Assembly: GCA_964429355.1 (NCBI GenBank)
Contig: CAYSCH010000042.1
Location: forward strand, 1-37,134
Source: JAAYAY01 sp964429355
GTDB lineage: Bacteria > Planctomycetota > Planctomycetia > Pirellulales > Thermoguttaceae
Reading direction: 5' to 3'
Length of the DNA stretch: 37,134 bases
Below, piece after piece: positions 15,581-25,178 of the stretch. The notes under the pieces are model-generated. The model saw only the letters and a program-made list of their open reading frames with translations. It was not told where the DNA came from and did not search any database. Each line of letters begins with the position of its first letter. Positions within the stretch are counted from its first letter, which is position 1. Both the position numbers and the translations under genes were made by a program.

Positions 15581-18500
15581 TCACGGCACGGTGAGCTGGT
15601 TACCCACTTTTCGGGTGTTGAACTTCTCGCGGTAGACGCGGGTCTTCTCGTTGTCGGGGTACGATTCGTCCTGGCCGTAGGGGTAGCCGCTCATGCCGTG
15701 GAACGGGAGGGGTTCAACCGTGTCGGGGAAAGCGGTGTAGAGGTCCATGTCCTTGCAGTAGGCGTCGCTCTTCAGCAGGAACGTACGGCGGTGGCCTGCG
15801 GGGATGGGCCCCAAGGCGTCGGCGGGAAATCGGAGCGTGAGTTGTTCACCGCGGCCCATGATCACGTAACAGTCGTCGGTCTCCGCCAGAAGCTGGCCCA
15901 CTTCGCCGAACCGCGTGTAATCGCCTTCCATCAGTTTCCACCCCATGGCTCGATCCACATTGTGGTAGTCGTAGATATTGGGCAGCCTGCCGTCAGGTGA
16001 GTACTCCCGCGGGTAGCCGAAGAACGCGAGGTTGGCCGAAGAGACGGGGACCTCTTGGATGCGAAGCGGCAGATCTTCGTCGACCCCCAGATAGATCCGG
16101 TCCCAATAGAGTTCCATGTTCGATACAATCCGCACCTTTCGGTCGCCAGGTAGAATTGTGCCGGTTACATCGAGAGTCATCACGTGGTCCAGGCCCGCCG
16201 GATAGCCGACTTCCGGGAGCACGTCAATCCACGTGCCGCCACGCTGGACTTGGATTGTCGGTGCCTTGAGCGCCAGACCGGCCTGACAGGCGGCGAAATT
16301 CGTGGACGAGTAGCCGTATTCGACCCAACCGAACAAGTACATCACCAGCCGCGCATCGGCAGGGAGATTCTGCAACTGATCGCCGAAATCGAGCTCAACA
16401 AAATGAGGCTCGGCAAAGCCGAGAAAATGGGGATCGACCTTGGTCGTACCGGCATATTGCCGATCGACGGCAGCGAGCCGACCGGTAACGTCGGCGCCGT
16501 CATGATCGACCGCGCGAACCACTTCGATCTTGTCGCGGGTGCAGAACAACTCGAAGGGGGGGGGCGGGCAATTGACGGGCATCATCTCGTAGGGCCAGAC
16601 CTCCGTGCCCGTCGGATGATCGACGGCCACGAGTTTCGCTTCGTCGAAATAGACGGTTTCTTCGAGCGGCTCGAGCACCTGCAGGACATACTCACCGTTC
16701 TGCGGTTCCAGTACGGGGATCGGAAGGTACTCGGTCGGATCGGGGGGCGCATATTGGCCGGGGGAGAGGAAGAATCCAAGTCCTCCGACACCGGCAAAGT
16801 CGGCCACGAATCGGTAGCGAGAGCCGTCCCAAGTGAACAGCGTCGGGCAAGAGGATGTCTTCCGAGGAAGCTCCTCGAGCGGCGTTACCTGGTCGCCGGC
16901 CACCTCTAACTCCGCCTGGAGCACAGCGTCGGGCCAATAGATGCGAAGCCAGTCGACCTTCTCGAAGGGACCGAGTCCTGCGTGAATCCTCAGCGGCGGC
17001 ACGACGCCTGCCCCGGTTGGCACTCCCACGGTGAACTGCTGGACGATGGTTCCGGTCTTGATCTCCACCCGGGTGCCAATGGCCGAATTGTTCGACCGAG
17101 CCTTGGTATCTTGCGGCCGCGCGCCGCGAAGGTCGAGCGCGAGCCAGTGATTGCCGGCGGTGAGATTCTCAAACAATGCCGGTTTGCCGCCCGCCGGCAG
17201 CAGGAGCAGGTCGCAGCAGCCATTGCCGGTGAAATCCGCAACGAGGCAGGCTGCACCGGCGGGCGTCTCAACCGCGTCGAGGACGATGCCCGGATCGAGC
17301 TTGGAGGCTTCGCGGAACTTGCCGGTGCCGTCGTTGAGCAGTAGGAAGGGGCCGCGAGAGCTCCCCCGGTGGGCATCGCCAATCAGCAGGTCGAGATCGC
17401 CGTCATTGTCGATGTCGACTGCCTGACCGCCGGTACCGCCCAATCTGGAGAATTGTCTGGAAAACTCTTCGTCGCGAACAAAAGAAACGCGACTTCCGTT
17501 CAAGAAAAGGTGGAGTTGCTCGCCGCAAAAGACGAACAGGTCCTGCCGCCCGTCCTTGTTCACGTCGGCCGACGTTGCGCCGACCACCTGCTGAACGTCG
17601 AGCCCGCCGGCTTCGGCATCCAGAACGTGATACTGCCACACGCGATCATTGAGCCACACGATCGGCCTGCCCGAGAGGGCTGGAAAAGCGATCATGTCGA
17701 GGTCGCGGTCGTTGTCGAAGTCGTCGTGGACGACGGTGCCGATCACCGCATCCGCGAACTGGAGCCCCAGGCGCTGGGCAATCTCCTCGTAAGAACCGTC
17801 ACGGTTGTTGTTGAAGACGAGCGACGGAGCGGGCTTGGTCGACGGCTCGGCGGGCAATGATCCGCCTGATGAGCGAAACGCGAGGCAATCGAGATCGCCG
17901 TCACTGTCGACGTCGACCAACCTGGCACACGATGTGAGGCCAGGATCAGCGAGCGGGGGTTCCGAGTACGGCAGGGGAGTAAATTTCCCCGTTCCGTCGT
18001 TCTGCAAAAGCAGCGGGGCTCCAGCCCGCCCAAGCCACAGATCAAGATCTCCATCGTTGTCCACGTCGCCGAAGTTGGGAGAAGTAACGTGCGTAGCCAG
18101 GTCGGAGCCGCGAGTGAATTGTCCCTGCCCGTCATTGAACCACACAGCACAGGTGCCCTCGCCGTCCATTCCTCCGAGGCAGAGATCGAGATCGCCGTCG
18201 CCGTCGATGTCGCCCGAAGTCGCGGCCGGCGCGGTCACGGAACCACCGTCGTACTTCCAAGGTGTTGTGGAAATGTCGATCAGACGCGGGTCGGGCGAGA
18301 AGACGACGGCTGGCGACACGGGTGGTTCCATGCTGGCCGGAGGAAGATTGTCGGCTTCCATCACCTGGTAGTATTTGCCGGCCGAGCCGTAAACCTTTCG
18401 GACTGCAAAGGAGCCGCCCGTCATTTCCGTGGACTTCAGGTCCTGAAATCGCTGAAAGAGTGCCTTGGCATCATCCAGCCGGCGACTCCGCTGGTAAAGC

Positions 18501-19168
18501 AAAGCAAGGCGGTAGATGGCAGAGATGAAACCCGGGTCGACCTGGACCGCCTTTTCCAGCATGACGGTACCCTCGTCCGTCTGTCCGGCATCCGCAAGAG
18601 CCTGGCCACACTTGTAGAGAACGTGTGGATCATCGGGATCGACTTCCGCAACGGCCTGGTAATGCGTGGCAGCCTTCTCCGCCTCGCCCAAGTGTTCGTA
18701 GAGCATACCCAGGCAGAAGTGCGCGTAGGGGTCTTTGGGATTGGCTTCGAGTACGGCGAGGAACGCGTCGCGTGCGAGGTCGAGATGGGACTCGGTGCCC
18801 TCCGCGCCCTGGATGTTCAGATAGGCCAACCCAAGATTGAAGCGGGCCGCGAGCCAGTCCGGTTTGGTCCGGATCACTTCGGCAAATTCCCGGGCCGCAT
18901 CCGAATAGCGGTACTGTTCCATCAGAGCGGCGCCGCGATTGAATGCTGCCAGCGCGGCGAACTGGTCGTTGTCAGACGTTTTCTCGCCGGGAGCTTCAGG
19001 ACCCGACGGGCCGGCAACAACAGGTTCAGGCGATGCGGATACCGTGGATGGTGAATTCTGGGCCGGTATCTCCGGCACAGGATCCGCACATCCGCAGTAA
19101 CCTGCCAGCGAAACGATGATGAGAACGAGGCATGAACGAAAGAAACGGTCTTTTCCGACAGAACGCAT
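15581..19168 (-). CDS. Giant TPR / VCBS (FG-GAP) / ASPIC-UnbV (CRTAC1-like) lipoprotein
   Basis: The protein is 1195 aa. ATG 19168 is preferred over TTG 19192 because GGGAG lies about 10 nt upstream and it gives a short basic start before a hydrophobic segment ending in AGYCGC, a likely lipoprotein cysteine. Residues about 75-260 are TPR units (AALAAFNRGAALMEQYRYSDAAREFAEVI). Residues about 320-680 hold at least six VCBS/FG-GAP calcium-binding repeats such as DIDGDGDLDLCLGG, DVDNDGDLDLWLG, DVDSDGDLDCLAF and DIDNDGDLDLLIG. An ASPIC/UnbV-like block follows (NHWLALDLRG, IGTRVEIKTG, GLGPFEKVDWLRIYWPDA). A further ~450-residue C-terminal region with TLFTWDGSRYRFVADFAG and a galactose-binding-like beta pattern is not assigned. 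Probably an outer-surface adhesion or complex-assembly protein; function inferred. Confidence 0.85.
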   Translation of the reverse strand: MRSVGKDRFFRSCLVLIIVSLAGYCGCADPVPEIPAQNSPSTVSASPEPVVAGPSGPEAPGEKTSDNDQFAALAAFNRGAALMEQYRYSDAAREFAEVIRTKPDWLAARFNLGLAYLNIQGAEGTESHLDLARDAFLAVLEANPKDPYAHFCLGMLYEHLGEAEKAATHYQAVAEVDPDDPHVLYKCGQALADAGQTDEGTVMLEKAVQVDPGFISAIYRLALLYQRSRRLDDAKALFQRFQDLKSTEMTGGSFAVRKVYGSAGKYYQVMEADNLPPASMEPPVSPAVVFSPDPRLIDISTTPWKYDGGSVTAPAATSGDIDGDGDLDLCLGGMDGEGTCAVWFNDGQGQFTRGSDLATHVTSPNFGDVDNDGDLDLWLGRAGAPLLLQNDGTGKFTPLPYSEPPLADPGLTSCARLVDVDSDGDLDCLAFRSSGGSLPAEPSTKPAPSLVFNNNRDGSYEEIAQRLGLQFADAVIGTVVHDDFDNDRDLDMIAFPALSGRPIVWLNDRVWQYHVLDAEAGGLDVQQVVGATSADVNKDGRQDLFVFCGEQLHLFLNGSRVSFVRDEEFSRQFSRLGGTGGQAVDIDNDGDLDLLIGDAHRGSSRGPFLLLNDGTGKFREASKLDPGIVLDAVETPAGAACLVADFTGNGCCDLLLLPAGGKPALFENLTAGNHWLALDLRGARPQDTKARSNNSAIGTRVEIKTGTIVQQFTVGVPTGAGVVPPLRIHAGLGPFEKVDWLRIYWPDAVLQAELEVAGDQVTPLEELPRKTSSCPTLFTWDGSRYRFVADFAGVGGLGFFLSPGQYAPPDPTEYLPIPVLEPQNGEYVLQVLEPLEETVYFDEAKLVAVDHPTGTEVWPYEMMPVNCPPPPFELFCTRDKIEVVRAVDHDGADVTGRLAAVDRQYAGTTKVDPHFLGFAEPHFVELDFGDQLQNLPADARLVMYLFGWVEYGYSSTNFAACQAGLALKAPTIQVQRGGTWIDVLPEVGYPAGLDHVMTLDVTGTILPGDRKVRIVSNMELYWDRIYLGVDEDLPLRIQEVPVSSANLAFFGYPREYSPDGRLPNIYDYHNVDRAMGWKLMEGDYTRFGEVGQLLAETDDCYVIMGRGEQLTLRFPADALGPIPAGHRRTFLLKSDAYCKDMDLYTAFPDTVEPLPFHGMSGYPYGQDESYPDNEKTRVYREKFNTRKVGNQLTVP

Positions 19169-19274
19169 GAGCGCTATCTCCCAACGATTCAACGCGTGGT
19201 CGCCAAGCGATCATTCTACCCGGGAACCGGAAACGGACCAAGCAACCGCGTCTGGGACACTCCCCCCTGATGCC

Positions 19275-19835
19275 TCACGCCGCCACATGGACAACGAGGA
19301 TTTTCAGTCCGATTGCTATCAGTATGCAGCCGCCAATTCGTTCGGCCCAGGGCCCCCAGCGAGGCCCTATGCGGCCACCGAAGACGATCCCGACCCCACT
19401 CAGGGCGCATGCCACCACTCCTATCACGACGCTCGGCAGCCAGACCGATGTGCCCATCAGGGCCATGCTCAGGCCGACCGCCAGGGCATCCAGGCTCGTC
19501 GCGATCGACAGGGTTACGAGACTCAGGCCGCGCGTGGGGTCTGTGTCGGGATCAAAATCCCGGCCTTCGCTCGCCTCTCGAAGCATCTTGCCACCCACGA
19601 AACCGAGCAGTCCGAAAACAACCCAGTGATCGAGTCCGGAAACGACCGCGGCGGCATCGCGCCCGACGAGCCATCCCAGGATCGGCATGAGGAACTGGAA
19701 CAGGCCGAAATGAAAAGCCATCCGGAAGGCATGACGCGGGGTGACCTTCGCCAACGTCAACCCGACCGCCACGGAAACGGCGAACGCATCCATCGCCAAA
19801 CCGAGCGAGATTCCCACAAGATTGAGCCAGTTCAA
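19275..19835 (-). CDS. mntP: Manganese efflux pump MntP
   Basis: The protein is 186 aa with six hydrophobic segments arranged as two inverted halves. The halves carry GLAMDAFAVSVAVGL and ATSLDALAVGLSMAL, the paired Asp-containing helices of the MntP (DUF204) family. The start is TTG 19835, placed by GGAGG at 19848-19844, 8 nt upstream; no ATG fits. MntP exports Mn(II) across the inner membrane to relieve manganese toxicity. The leader is short (about 36 nt if the TATAAT at 19883-19878 is used), so a yybP-ykoY manganese riboswitch, which often precedes mntP, has no room there and none was recognised further upstream. The TPR/VCBS lipoprotein gene follows 106 bp downstream on the same strand. 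Confidence 0.9.
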   Translation of the reverse strand: MNWLNLVGISLGLAMDAFAVSVAVGLTLAKVTPRHAFRMAFHFGLFQFLMPILGWLVGRDAAAVVSGLDHWVVFGLLGFVGGKMLREASEGRDFDPDTDPTRGLSLVTLSIATSLDALAVGLSMALMGTSVWLPSVVIGVVACALSGVGIVFGGRIGPRWGPWAERIGGCILIAIGLKILVVHVAA

Positions 19836-19877
19836 CGACGCAACCTCCGACGCAGCAGCAGGGCAGCGAAAGACTGC

Positions 19878-19883
19878 ATTATA
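19878..19883 (-). promoter_or_regulatory. Candidate -10 box of mntP
   Basis: A perfect TATAAT on the minus strand, 43 nt upstream of the TTG start. The best -35 with an 18-bp spacer is a poor TTCCCT, so an activator or a non-standard -35 would be needed. Confidence 0.35.
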
Positions 19884-20147
19884 GTCGTCCAGTCGCGGCC
19901 GAGGGAACCGCTGCCCGGAATGAAAGGTTCCCAGGTAAACGCCTCGAAACCGCTCGGCGAGGGCCAGTCATGGCCATGGTATCGAGTCGGCGGCGGACCC
20001 GGAATTGTCGTTACAGACCGAACTCGCGGCAGTAACTCCTGCGATCCTCCCGACACGATTCTCTCCTGCGGCCGGCGCAACGCGTCCGGTGGGGGTTCGC
20101 GTGTACGGGTTGTCACAGATGGATGGGCAACAAAAACAGTCGCCCGT

Positions 20148-20176
20148 TTGACCACCCTGGAAACGTGTCCTATATT
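20148..20176 (+). promoter_or_regulatory. Sigma70-like promoter upstream of the S41 protease
   Basis: TTGACC (20148-20153), a 17-bp spacer and TATATT (20171-20176); both boxes match five of six consensus bases. The resulting 5' leader is about 190 nt and has a second TTGACA plus a TTGACG further down (near 20199-20215) without a partner -10. Confidence 0.5.
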
Positions 20177-20371
20177 CTCTTTGACCGGGCATTTTTCTTG
20201 ACATTCCCGGTTGACGGAGCGTCCACGAAAGTAGGCGCGAACATACCAGATGCCAACGGCGCGTGACCAGACCCGAACGAGCACGGCTGGAACGGAATCA
20301 TCCAACTCGGCACGGCGGAGCGTCCTCGGCCCCCTTGATTCTTGAAGCAGCGATCCGCAATGGAAGGGACT

Positions 20372-22012
20372 ATGCGACGAACGCTTCTCTGCGCTGGCCT
20401 TTTATGGCTGGGCGCGGCCATTTTCGGCCTCGCCGTGGCGCCGTCGATTTGCGCGCAGACCACGGTCGAGATTAGCGATCAGTCGGCCGAAGTCGGCGAA
20501 CTGCTCCGACTGGGACGTGAACTGGAATTGGAGCGCCGTTGGGCCGAAGCGCTGGGGCACTATGAAACGTCCCTGCGGAAATTCCCTTCCAACGAGACGT
20601 TCCAACGGCGGCTTGACTACTCACGCCTGCACTACGACGTGGTTCGCCGATGCGCCGACGAGAGTTACGGTCGGTTGCTCCAGAGGATTTCCATGGACGA
20701 GGCCCTGAGCCTCTACTCCGAAGTCCTCCGGAAAATACAGACGCATTACGTCGAGGCTCCGAACTGGAAGTCGCTGGTCGTTAACGGAGTGAACGATCTG
20801 GAAGCGGCACTGTCCGAAAAGGCCTTCCGCCAGCGAAATCTCCCGGCGGCCGACGACGTTCAGATCGACGAGTTCCGGTACTCAATCCGCCGAATGATGG
20901 CGGCGGAAATGGTGCAATCCCGCGAGGCCGCCATCGACGCCGTTTCCCAAATCGCCAAACGCGCCAAGGAGAAACTGGGGGCGGAACCTGCCGCCGTCGT
21001 GCTCGAGTGCATGTGCGGCGCAGCCAACTCGCTCGACACCTATTCAACCTACCTGACTCCCGCTCAGCTCAATGAGGTTTACTCCCAGATCGAAGGGAAC
21101 TTCGTCGGATTGGGAATCGAGATCAAGGCCCGCGAGGGCGCCCTGGAGATCGTCCGGGTCATACCCAATAGCCCGGCCAAGAAAGCAGGACTGAACAGCG
21201 GCGACCGCATCATTTCGGTGGACGATCAGGCAACACAGGATCTGTCGACGGACAGGGCGGCTAGCCTGTTGCAGGGCGAGGCGGGGAGCATTGCGAGGCT
21301 CGTCATTCTGGACGGCGACAGCCAGACCCGCAACGTGTCGGTCCAGCGAGAACGCGTGGACGTGCCGAGTATCGATGGGACCCAGATGATGGATCCCTCT
21401 TATGGAATCGGCTACCTCAAGCTGACCTGCTTCCAGAAGACGACAGCCCAGGATCTGGACGTCGCGCTCTGGAATCTGCATCGATCCGGAATGCGAAGTC
21501 TGATCATGGACCTGCGAGGCAATCCGGGGGGCCTGCTGATCTCCGCCGTGGAAGTGGCCGACAAGTTCATCGACAACGGCATCATCGTGATCACTCGCGG
21601 CAGGACACCCCAGGAAGACCTCAGCTATTCCGCCCATACCGTGGGCACTTGGTCGGTGCCGCTGATTGTGTTGATCGATGAAAACAGTGCGAGTGCCGCC
21701 GAGATCTTTGCCGGGGCGATTCGTGACCACCGGCGGGGCAGGATCATCGGAACCCGGAGCTATGGAAAGGGCTCCGTGCAGGGAATCTTTCCACTCAGTT
21801 CTTACGAAGCCGGCGTACGGCTGACAACGGCGCGGTTCTACTCGCCTCTCGGGCAAGCGTATAGCCACGTCGGCGTGGAGCCGGATGTGACCGTCCACCT
21901 CGTGGCCAAGGTAGCCGACGGTGACCAGCAGGTGGAACTCGACGAGTACCTCGAGGCGGCGCTCCAGGATGCGCGGCGCTCCGTGGCACAGCGTCAGTCA
22001 GAGCCCCGCTGA
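20372..22012 (+). CDS. ctpA: Exported S41 C-terminal processing protease (CtpA-like)
   Basis: The protein is 546 aa from ATG 20372, chosen because it begins a signal peptide directly (MRRTLLCAGLLWLGAAIFGL, cleavage near ICAQ) and has GGAAGGG just upstream; ATG 20360 and TTG 20342 are in frame alternatives. Residues 40-90 look like a short helical repeat, and a PDZ domain spans about 240-325 (FVGLGIEIKAREGALEIVRV, SPAKKAGLNSGDRI). The S41 core follows with GIGYLKLTCFQ, MDLRGNPGGLL, the catalytic Ser441 in ENSASAAEIF and Lys466 in RSYGKGSVQ, so the Ser-Lys dyad is intact. CtpA proteases trim or degrade periplasmic substrates. The N-terminal ~240 residues before the PDZ are longer than in typical CtpA. 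Confidence 0.9.
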   Translation: MRRTLLCAGLLWLGAAIFGLAVAPSICAQTTVEISDQSAEVGELLRLGRELELERRWAEALGHYETSLRKFPSNETFQRRLDYSRLHYDVVRRCADESYGRLLQRISMDEALSLYSEVLRKIQTHYVEAPNWKSLVVNGVNDLEAALSEKAFRQRNLPAADDVQIDEFRYSIRRMMAAEMVQSREAAIDAVSQIAKRAKEKLGAEPAAVVLECMCGAANSLDTYSTYLTPAQLNEVYSQIEGNFVGLGIEIKAREGALEIVRVIPNSPAKKAGLNSGDRIISVDDQATQDLSTDRAASLLQGEAGSIARLVILDGDSQTRNVSVQRERVDVPSIDGTQMMDPSYGIGYLKLTCFQKTTAQDLDVALWNLHRSGMRSLIMDLRGNPGGLLISAVEVADKFIDNGIIVITRGRTPQEDLSYSAHTVGTWSVPLIVLIDENSASAAEIFAGAIRDHRRGRIIGTRSYGKGSVQGIFPLSSYEAGVRLTTARFYSPLGQAYSHVGVEPDVTVHLVAKVADGDQQVELDEYLEAALQDARRSVAQRQSEPR

Positions 22013-22170
22013 ATTCCAACATCCTCCGGCCGTGAAACGACGAGGCCTGCCAAGGGTATCTGCAGGGTCCTGGTAAGTCCTGACGGCTGGGCAGACGCGA
22101 ACGGCACCCAGGTTGGCCATTTTTCCCCGCAGAACGACGTAGCCCAACTGGTCCAACTGGTCTTTGACAC

Positions 22171-22198
22171 TTGAGCGATGTTGCCGATCTGCTAGGAT
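22171..22198 (+). promoter_or_regulatory. Weak promoter candidate for the MMPL transporter
   Basis: TTGAGC (22171-22176), 16 bp, TAGGAT (22193-22198); each box matches four of six bases. It lies about 50 nt before the MMPL start at 22250. Confidence 0.25.
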
Positions 22199-22249
22199 GA
22201 AGTGGTTGGGGGCTGGCCGCTTCTCCGACCCGAAGGACTCTCCGTCCCA

Positions 22250-24725
22250 ATGTTTTCACACCTCGGCTTCATCGTATCCCGCTGGTGGCTGCTCATACTG
22301 GCCCTCTGGGTGAGCGCCATGGTGGGGGTGCGTCTGGGCGCGCCCCGATGGGACGAAGTGACCCACGACGGAGATTTTGCCTACCTTCCCAGCGAGATGC
22401 CCAGTGTACTCGGAGAACGCCTGCTCACAAGCGCGTTTCCCGACACGCTTTCGAAAAGCCAGATCGTCCTCGTCGTCGCCCGCCAGGGTGAGCCCCTGAA
22501 AGCGGAAGACTACCAGGTGGCGGATCGCCTCGTCCTGCGATTCACTCCAACCGACTCACCGGACGATCCCGTAGTGGGTCTGCTGAGCCATCGGACCGAG
22601 GTGATCGGCCAGAAACTCCTCAGTGCGCCGACGGAGCAAGGCCAGGCACTGCTCATTCTGCTGCAGCTTCGCAACGAGTTCATGGCCATCGACAACATGC
22701 GGTTGTTGAGCGAGGTGGAGAAAACCCTGGAGACTCTGCGCACCGATTCCCATTTTCCCGCGGGGCTTCACCTGGGAATCACTGGCTCCGCGGCGATCGG
22801 TTCCGACATGCTGCTGGCCGCCGAGGAGAGTATCCGCAATACCGAATGGACGACGATTGCGCTGGTGCTGCTGATCCTTCTGGCNNNNNNNNNNTGATAC
22901 CGCTCGTCACGATTGGGGTCTCCGTCGTTGTGGCCATGGGACTGGTGGCTCTGGCAACACAGGTTTGCGCCCAGATCGGCATCGATTTCAAAATCTACAA
23001 GACAACGCGGATCTTCGTGATGGTCATTCTGTTCGGGGCGGGCACCGACTTCTGCCTGTTCCTGATCGCTCGCTACAAAGAAGAGTTGCAGCGAGGCGTT
23101 GCGCCGGAGTCGGCGGTTCAGAGGGCGCTCGCCCGAGTGGGAAGCGCGCTGGTTGGAAGCGCTTTGACAACAATCCTCGGACTCGGTGCAATGGTGTTCT
23201 GTTCGTTCGGCAAGTTCCGCAACAGCGGCCCGGCCATTGCGATGTGCCTGGTGATTGCCTTGATTGCCTCCTTATCGCTCGCGCCGGCCTTGCTTCGGGG
23301 GGCCAGGCTGGCCGTTTTCTGGCCGTGGGGCATCGGGGCCCTCGCCACAAGCTCCAAACCCGAGGCATCTCCACCGACCAGGGTCGCCGGGACAACGTCA
23401 GCGAGTTTCTGGGGATGGATCGGCGACCAGATCCTCACACGTCCCGGATGGATCTTTGCCGGAAGCCTCGTTCTGCTCCTCCCCTTGGCGGCTCTGGGAC
23501 TGCAAACCGAACAGACTTACGACCTCTTGAGCGAACTCCAGCCCGATCGTCCGAGCGTGCAGGGTACCGAGTTGCTGCGTCGCTACTTCCCCGGCGGAGA
23601 AATCGGCCCCGTGACCGTCTTGGCCCACGATCCCAAGGGAGGCCTGGACACGGAAAATGGCCTGTGGGAACGGATCCAGCCCCTGGCCGAACAGTTGACC
23701 CAGTTTCGCCCGGACGACCATCCTGCCAATGCCGCCGCCGCAACGAACTGCGTGATTGTATTCANNNNNNNNNNGACCATCCTGCCAATGGGCCGTCACC
23801 GATCAGCACCGTTCGCTGCCTTACCGCGCCCCTGGGTGCAAGACACAGAACGGGCATGTTCGGGACGATCCGAGACACCATGATTCGGCGTAACGACAAG
23901 ACCCGAAGCACCTATCTGGCCCAGGCGCCCGATTACGCAGGGAAGGTCACTCGCTTCGATCTTGTCTTCGACTACGATCCATTCTCGATCCAGAGCATCC
24001 ACCTCCTCGACCAGGTGGAGGACTACCTCCTTGAATTGTCGGAAATGCCCGATTCGGGCGGGTACGGCGTTTCGTTCTACTTCGTCGGGACCACCGCGGG
24101 AATTCGCGACCTGCGCACGGTGACCGCCAGCGATCTGGTATTGATCCAACGACTCGTTCCGATCGCCGTCCTGGCGGTCTTGATCGTCATCCTTCGCCGG
24201 CCGTGGATCTGCATCTATTTGATCCTTTCGGTGCTGCTCGGCTACTTCGTGACAATTGGCGTCACCGAGGCCTTCTTCCACTGGCTCAAGGGCGCAGGCT
24301 ACCACGGGCTGGACTGGAAGGTACCGATGTTTCTGTTCGTGATCCTGATCGCTGTGGGCCAGGACTACAACATCTACCTGGTCACCCGCGTGCTGGAGGA
24401 ACAGCAGCGCCACGGCCGCGATGAGGGCATGCGAATCGCACTGACTCGAACCGGCGGAATCATCACCAGTTGCGGCGTGATCATGGCCGGAACCTTTGCC
24501 TCCATGGCAACAGGCACCTTGAGTGCCATGCACGAATTGGGGTTCGCTTTGTCCCTCGGTATCCTCCTCGACACCTTCGTCATTCGCACCGTCGTCGTGC
24601 CGGCATTTCTCGTGATCTGGCAGCGCGGAAGTGAGCGCCGTTCGATGGGCAACGCCCAACCATCCGCTCGCAAGCCAACCCAACTGAAGCGTCCCGCGAT
24701 CGACACCTCGTCGATCACGCACTGA
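22250..24725 (+). CDS. MMPL/RND-family transporter, one gene broken by two assembly gaps
   Basis: Three open segments belong to one protein of roughly 810 aa. Part one starts at ATG 22250 with a transmembrane start (HLGFIVSRWWLLILALWV). Part two (from 22897) carries the first transmembrane bundle with FGAGTDFCLFLIARYKEEL, the MMPL TM4-5 signature. Part three (23775-24725) holds the second copy, GQDYNIYLVTRVLEEQQRHG, and ends IDTSSITH. The duplicated six-helix layout with large periplasmic loops is that of MMPL/HpnN-like exporters of lipids or hydrophobic compounds, energised by proton flow. The reading frame changes at both N-runs only because their lengths are nominal. The second gap can be closed on a 16-bp overlap, which restores the frame. 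Substrate unknown. Confidence 0.85.
22885..22894. other. Assembly gap 1 (10 N)
   Basis: The flanking codons read ..LVLLILLA before and .IPLVTIGVSVV after. MMPL proteins normally have about eight to ten more residues here, so real sequence (about 25-30 bp) is missing. No overlap between the flanks. Confidence 0.9.
23765..23774. other. Assembly gap 2 (10 N), probably an unmerged overlap
   Basis: GACCATCCTGCCAATG occurs at 23716-23731 and again at 23775-23790. Joining on this 16-mer deletes 23732-23774 plus one repeat copy and gives a continuous reading, RPDDHPANGPSPIST. Confidence 0.9.
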
Positions 24726-25178
24726 GACGAGACTCGCCCCCGCTCTTTCGGGCGGGTTGACATGGCATGTATTGCGGGGTTTCTAGTGTCAAGCCGCACA
24801 GCTTACAGCACCCTTTCGAATCATCTGTCCATTGGCTAACCCGATCGAGGGAAGCCAGATCGATGAACGTTGCTTCTGCCAGGAGAGTCTGACGTTTGCT
24901 GTCCTACAGTGCACCCATTGCCTCCTATATAGGCAACCGCAGGACGTTCGTTCGCTTTTTTGACGATCGAACGCAAATCATAAACTATTGAGACAAAATA
25001 CGTTGCAGTCCGCTTCCGCCTTGTTCCTGGCGGATTTCGGTATAGGTTTAGCGGATCCCACTCAGCTATGAAAGCGTGCTGCTTGCCCGTCGCAGTGGAA
25101 CGATCCATCATTTGGGTGCGGATTGGGCGACCTACCAGGACAGATTCTTCACTCTCCACCTACAGGAAGGAGTAGCCT
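24726..25178. other. glnA upstream region
   Basis: About 450 bp without a gene. A GC hairpin, CCCGC and GCGGG (24739-24756), follows the MMPL stop. An inverted repeat, TTGCCT (24918-24923) and AGGCAA (24931-24936) around CCTATAT, looks operator-like. TTGACG (24960-24965) has only poor -10 partners (TAAACT at 24981 with a 15-bp spacer). No sigma54 GG-N10-GC element and no glutamine riboswitch were recognised. Confidence 0.45.
24918..24936. promoter_or_regulatory. Operator-like inverted repeat upstream of glnA
   Basis: TTGCCT, 7-nt centre CCTATAT, AGGCAA. It contains the perfect palindrome CCTATATAGG and lies just upstream of the TTGACG candidate -35. A regulator binding site for nitrogen control is possible; not matched to a known consensus. 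Confidence 0.35.

Larger units (their letters stand above)
19836..20371. other. Divergent region between mntP and the S41 protease gene
   Basis: About 535 bp without a supported gene. It carries the mntP -10 candidate and the protease promoter (20148-20176). Frames crossing the region on both strands are arginine/proline-rich shadows without ribosome binding sites. Confidence 0.55.

Noticed and set aside
16553..16567. Run of nine G within the TPR/VCBS gene
   Set aside because: It encodes a proline run (CPPPPF) in frame; only a possible slippage site, the frame is intact.
19836..20100. yybP-ykoY manganese riboswitch upstream of mntP
   Set aside because: Expected by gene context, but the conserved purine-rich loop elements were not found and the -10 box lies too near the start.
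24757..24793. TTGACA ... TGTCAA inverted pair after the MMPL gene
   Set aside because: Only 6 bp with a 25-nt separation and no -10 box; likely chance.
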